DNA of 60,000 nt from Mesostigma viride (lineage: Eukaryota > Streptophyta > Mesostigmatophyceae > Mesostigmatales > Mesostigmataceae). A program made the position numbers and the translations under genes. Below the pieces are notes generated by a model. That model saw only the letters and a list, made by a program, of their open reading frames with translations. It searched no databases and was not told the origin of the DNA. Below, in pieces: positions 56,141-60,000 of the stretch. Position 1 is the stretch's first letter. Every line of letters starts with the position of its first letter. Location of the stretch: NCBI GenBank assembly GCA_009746045.1, contig RPFO01000041.1, forward strand, positions 7,474,613 through 7,534,612. Direction: 5' to 3'.

Positions 56141-58045
56141 TGAATATCAGTTCCAATTAATGCACTTGGGAACCATCTAGTGATGATTGAGTACCATAAA
56201 TATGATGTTTGGACATTCATGCCACCACTTGTTGGGGGTACTACCCCCAACCACGCACCGGTGGCGAGCTAAAAATAGAAAAAGACGCTATCTATGAGAT
56301 ATTTTGCCCAAGACAAACCACTCATCCAAATGACCTGCCCATACATTCCTGCAAAGTTCCCCCACTTCTAAAAAATCTGGGTTTTTCACATGGTCAAAAT
56401 ACATAATCACATTTGTTTGAGTTATTAATTTCCCCGCAAAATGGGTACTTTTTTGAGCAAAAAAAAATAAATCAAATCATCAACACATCGAATGGGGTCA
56501 TCCATACATTCGAAATTCCACTGAGTGGGGGGAAACACAGGGGGGAAACACAACCCCAAAGTTTGAGCTCATTCTGACAAGCGTAGCTCAAGTTATTGAT
56601 TTTCCTGTGATGCCACCTGGGTAGACGCTATTTAAAGAGAATTGAGCTAGTGCTGATCGAGCCAAAATGACATCTGTTTTGCTACCCTAGACACCCAAAA
56701 ACATGCCCACTTTGATCACGGAGTGTGAGGAGGATGTCCGGAGCATCATACGCCCCACCTCTCCATCGGCACAGCCAGCCTTGTGAGTCTACCCTTATCA
56801 ACAAGGCTGGTAGGACGACACGCCTGAGCAGCATATGTCATGCCTATCTCAGGCTAATAATGTGTGATTTTGTGCCAACAACCAAGCTGTTCCACCTAAC
56901 AACACATTAAAAACCATCTTCCAAAATGCCCAACAAGCCGGACATGTGGAGGACCACACACACAGTATATAAAGAGAAAATAAGCTGACTTTTTATCCAG
57001 CCAACCTGTGGCTAGCTGCTCTGGTTAGCATGACAAAGGCTATCATTTACTCAGTGGGAAAGGTGAATTGACCATTGGAACAACCTACCTGGACAGACGC
57101 ATGTGCCACCAAAGCATTGTGTCCCGCAAAATGCACACTGCCTCCTTTCTAACAAGCACGAGCCACTTTCTTTAGGAGACAGGTGCCATGACCTCGTCAG
57201 TGTCTGGGGAAAATGATGCCGCTGCTTAGGAAGACCGCGTGAATTTCCTCGAACACAACTGTCTATAAAGCAAAAGAAATTTCAGAGAAGCATGGAAATA
57301 AAAGCATTACACCTTCACGACAGGTTGTGGGCCACGCGCTGCAGCAAGCCAGCCACGTCACAGACGAACTTGCTAAAAAACATCCAGGAATCTAGCGATG
57401 CAGCGCCAGGACCTGCAACTTCATGGCTGCATCTGGCCGGAAAGAAGGCAAAAAGCTTACGCTCAACGAGCTAAGAAAGCAGGAAAACGCTAGCTTAAGA
57501 CGTTTAATACAAGAACGTACCATAACGGGCATTTATTCGTGCCCAGGCGCTCAAGAAAGGCCACCCTTTCATGGAGAGGTCGGGCGCGCATCGCGCAGGC
57601 CTACTAATGTTATCTTACCGCAAAATGACGGGAAAGGTAAAGATAGCAGCGGGAATTTTTACGGCTTTAGAAACATCATTAAACTAGCTTCCCTTACGAC
57701 CATAAAAACTGGCAACAATCGACAATCACACGGGCAGGCATCCATTATACTTTATTCATCCCGGCAGAAACTCAGGCCGGACCCCCCCTGCCGATGGTAA
57801 AGAAAAAAAGCCCGCGACATTATAGATCGCAACTATCCCACCATAAAGTAGAATCAGTAACTCATTTTCTCCAACAATCAAGCATTTTTTCTGCTTTCCG
57901 CGAGCCAGATTTGTCACGTTTCGTCTAAAAGCATGTAAGCAGTCGCCATGGCCACTTCCGCAAGGGGTGCGCGCACCGTGCACCCACTTTTCACGGTACG
58001 GAGGGTACCACGGAATTTTTTTGGCGCGGAAAATATTCGCCGCGC
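56141..58045. other. Right interior of the outer TTAA element
   Basis: ORFs up to 151 codons on minus near 57756-58211 are partly the host RT read through. The others (57423-57800, 56209-56406) show no domain. Nothing here resembles a transposase. Confidence 0.45.
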
Positions 58046-59702
58046 CGAGTCCCCTTAATGTGAGGGATGCTTGCGGGTAGATGCCATGCAGGCAGACCAG
58101 CTGTGATATACAAATGGGTTGCGAAATCAGGGTTGTCGAAAGCAATGACATCATCAATGTATCGACATGTGTGGATAAAACGCCTGATGAGAACATCATC
58201 GTTTGAGGCAATGAGATCCTCCATCAATGCAAGCTCATAAGTGTATAGATAGAGGTTTGCAAGGAGTCCGGCACAGTTAGTGCCCATAGGGATGCCGATA
58301 GCTTGTTGGTATACATTGCCCGCAAAACACATGAAGGTGTTATCAACAAGATAAGAGATCCAATGAACAAGGTCAGCCTTCGTGATGATATAATTATAAG
58401 CATCCCGCACGATAGCACCTGCCGCAATCCCGTGAGAGCCACGTTGCATGCCGTGGGCTTGGTCTGAGAAACACGCACGTGCAGGTGGTTGCGCCCGTGA
58501 GGCCTACGTGCATACAGACTAGTAAGAAGGCTATCTAAACGAGCTTTCAAATCGTGCAGATCTAGTGTGGTATATAGATAGAGTGGTGAAATCATATTAG
58601 GTGGCTATGGACATAGGTATACGCTTCTCTGCTGCTGTCTTAGAACGGCTAAGGGCGGCAAGGCGTACTAACGCGTACTTGGGCTGAGTCTATGACGATC
58701 CAACTACCAGCGCATTCATACCCGGCATTCGACAGCACCTCCACCCATACAGTAATGCATTGGCTTCGGGGAGAAGAGCATTCAAAGCATGGCAGATGAG
58801 TTTCGAGAGAGGCATCAGTGTGGCTGAATGCGACGCAGCAATGGTGCGCAAAGCAACAGGAGTTTTGTGCAGCTTAGGAGTGAGATACAGATATGGGAAT
58901 TAACGTAGTGGTGGTGGCGCGTCGCTGCCGCGAGCAACAATGTTTTGGCTGTGCAGAAAAGCCCGCGATGAGCAGCAGTGATACTGGCGGTGGACTGTGC
59001 ACGCTGAACATAGGTATAGGGCTGGACGCCAACTCGTGTTGCATGCGAAGTAGCAAGGTAGTGCTTCTTGCGTATAAAAGCAAAGTTGTTGGCACTCTTG
59101 TCAACACACGTGATGATAAAGTCCTGCTTGAAGTGGTCAAGAAGTGCTTTATCTGTGGTGTTGAGCCAGGTGGTGCGGTGGACCTGCCGGAGACGGTAAT
59201 CAAGCCTGGTGAGACGTGCATTGTATTCGTGAATGACGGCGCGAAACCACGGTTCCATGGCAAGGGGAGCAAGCTGTAGGTCCGTGCACATGGCATTGCA
59301 GAATTTGCGCAGTGATGTTGAGAGCATTGCATTCACCTCTTTGGCACACGTGCGCTGGACCCACGGCTGAAACTTGGTGGTGCCTTTGGCAAAAAGGTCT
59401 ACAAGCGTGTGGCTCGGCAGGATGCTGAGGTCAGCGGTCATGACGTGCTGTGAGGTGGGATCAAGGTACTTGAAATACCGTTGTTGTTGGCAGGGGCAGG
59501 GCCCTGCCAAGATGGTGGCCAGCTCAGTGGGCGTTGTATCGCGGCTGACCTTCCCGTTGCTGAAAACCATTTGTCCCAAGGTGGGAGAGTAATGCCAGGC
59601 GGCAATGGGAGTGCCGAAAGTGTTGCATGCGCACCACGAGCGGCAATAATCTGCGGCATCGCAGCCTGCACTTGCGGCAAATGCAGAATGTGTGGCAAAC
59701 AC

Positions 59703-60000
59703 AGCTCATCCATCGCAGCATGAATGAAAGGTGAGATCAGTAAACGACGCGGACGCAGTGCATCTGCATTCCCATTGACGCGGTGCCGAATGATACGTGA
59801 GAGAAGGCCTCGCAGACTAGTGGCATGGGAGCGGGGGACTTGCAGTCATCAGCTGGGGAGCACGACCCGACGGCAATGTGTAGTAAGCTGGTAAGCTTCT
59901 TCAAGCTGCAGGCTTCGAGATATATAGGATGCATGAAAGTTGCCGCGTTGCATAAGCCGAGACATGTGACGTAAGCAGCGGAGACTGGTGGAGTAAAGGG
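59703..60000 (-). other. Possible N-terminal extension of the RT element
   Basis: Minus-strand frames read through short segments such as CHTFCICRKCRLRC and ASYISRSLQLEEAYQL, but with frame changes. The element probably continues past the window edge. Confidence 0.35.

Larger units (their letters stand above)
54398..58054. mobile_element. Outer piggyBac-like (TTAA) element, 3657 bp
   Basis: TTAA at 54394-54397 and 58055-58058 flanks 9-bp terminal inverted repeats ggggactcg / cgagtcccc. Removing the element and one TTAA joins the RT frame exactly (QASL|TLK|LTSED). TTAA target choice and duplication are the hallmark of piggyBac. No DDE transposase was recognised in any frame, so it is probably non-autonomous or decayed. 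Confidence 0.8.
53972..59702 (-). pseudogene. IPMG/YIDD-type reverse transcriptase, frameshifted and split by a TTAA element
   Basis: Minus-strand pieces from N to C terminus: 59702-58900 (HVMTADLSI, KFQPWVQRTC, DFIITCVDKSANNFAFIRKK); about 58900-58620 in another frame (PYLYLTPKLHKTPVALRTIA); 58595-58450 (LYTTLDLHDLKARLDSLL); 58449-58060 (GIPMGTNCAGLLANLYLY, then CRYIDDVIAF, the catalytic box). After the 54398-58054 insertion the frame resumes at 54393 (KLTSEDTNCNYLDLNI ... RKDPKYQQIPFIRYPD ... LHRFPRLCS) to a stop at 53972. The IPMG motif and the late LDL...Y..R...RYP block resemble Penelope-like RTs, but I saw no GIY-YIG endonuclease, so the placement is tentative. The N terminus may extend beyond 60000. 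At least three frameshifts make it inactive. Confidence 0.75.

Overview
The window is nuclear DNA of a eukaryote, most likely a green-lineage (plant/alga-type) organism. Both recognisable host genes are split by GT-AG introns. The EH-domain ATPase has its EH domain at the N terminus, as plant EHD proteins do, and the clamp-loader fragment resembles plant RFC3. The rest is a dense, deeply nested mix of LINEs, Copia elements, TIR transposons, minisatellites and one satellite array. The species was not identified. All boundaries, repeat counts and identities were read by eye.

Layout. 0-0.6 kb: two exons of an RFC3-type replication factor C subunit on the minus strand, running off the left edge. 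2.0-7.9 kb: a five-layer transposon nest (foldback element, LINE A, LINE B, LINE C, plus a 68-bp LINE tail), resolved by matching target-site duplications (TSDs). 9.6-11.0 kb: a 30-bp GC-rich minisatellite. 11.4-12.1 kb: a small inverted-repeat element. 13.25-26.37 kb: a complete 14-exon EHD gene whose introns hold a retroposon, a CCA/CCG microsatellite and a 15-bp minisatellite. 27.4-32.3 kb: several related LINE fragments, an ORF1-only retroposon and a 1.57-kb hAT-type element, again nested. 34.3-44.9 kb: a Copia-like protease/RT/RNase H reading frame split by an 8.5-kb TIR element that carries inverted arrays of a 173-bp repeat, a 109-bp satellite, a truncated LINE and a Tudor-like ORF. 46.7-52.7 kb: a complete, apparently intact Copia retrotransposon with 778-bp LTRs that look identical and a 1447-codon polyprotein. 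54-60 kb: a degenerate IPMG/YIDD-type reverse transcriptase on the minus strand, interrupted at a TTAA by a 3.66-kb piggyBac-like element that contains a second TTAA-flanked element.

Working relationships. The two host genes are unrelated in function (DNA replication; membrane remodelling in endocytic traffic). The repeats form a historical record: in at least four cases, removing the insert and one TSD copy restores the host element's reading frame. Several non-LTR families share a 3' tail made of a CTCC-CAAC-GGAG hairpin and TAAT-type repeats, which suggests that non-autonomous members use a common reverse transcriptase.
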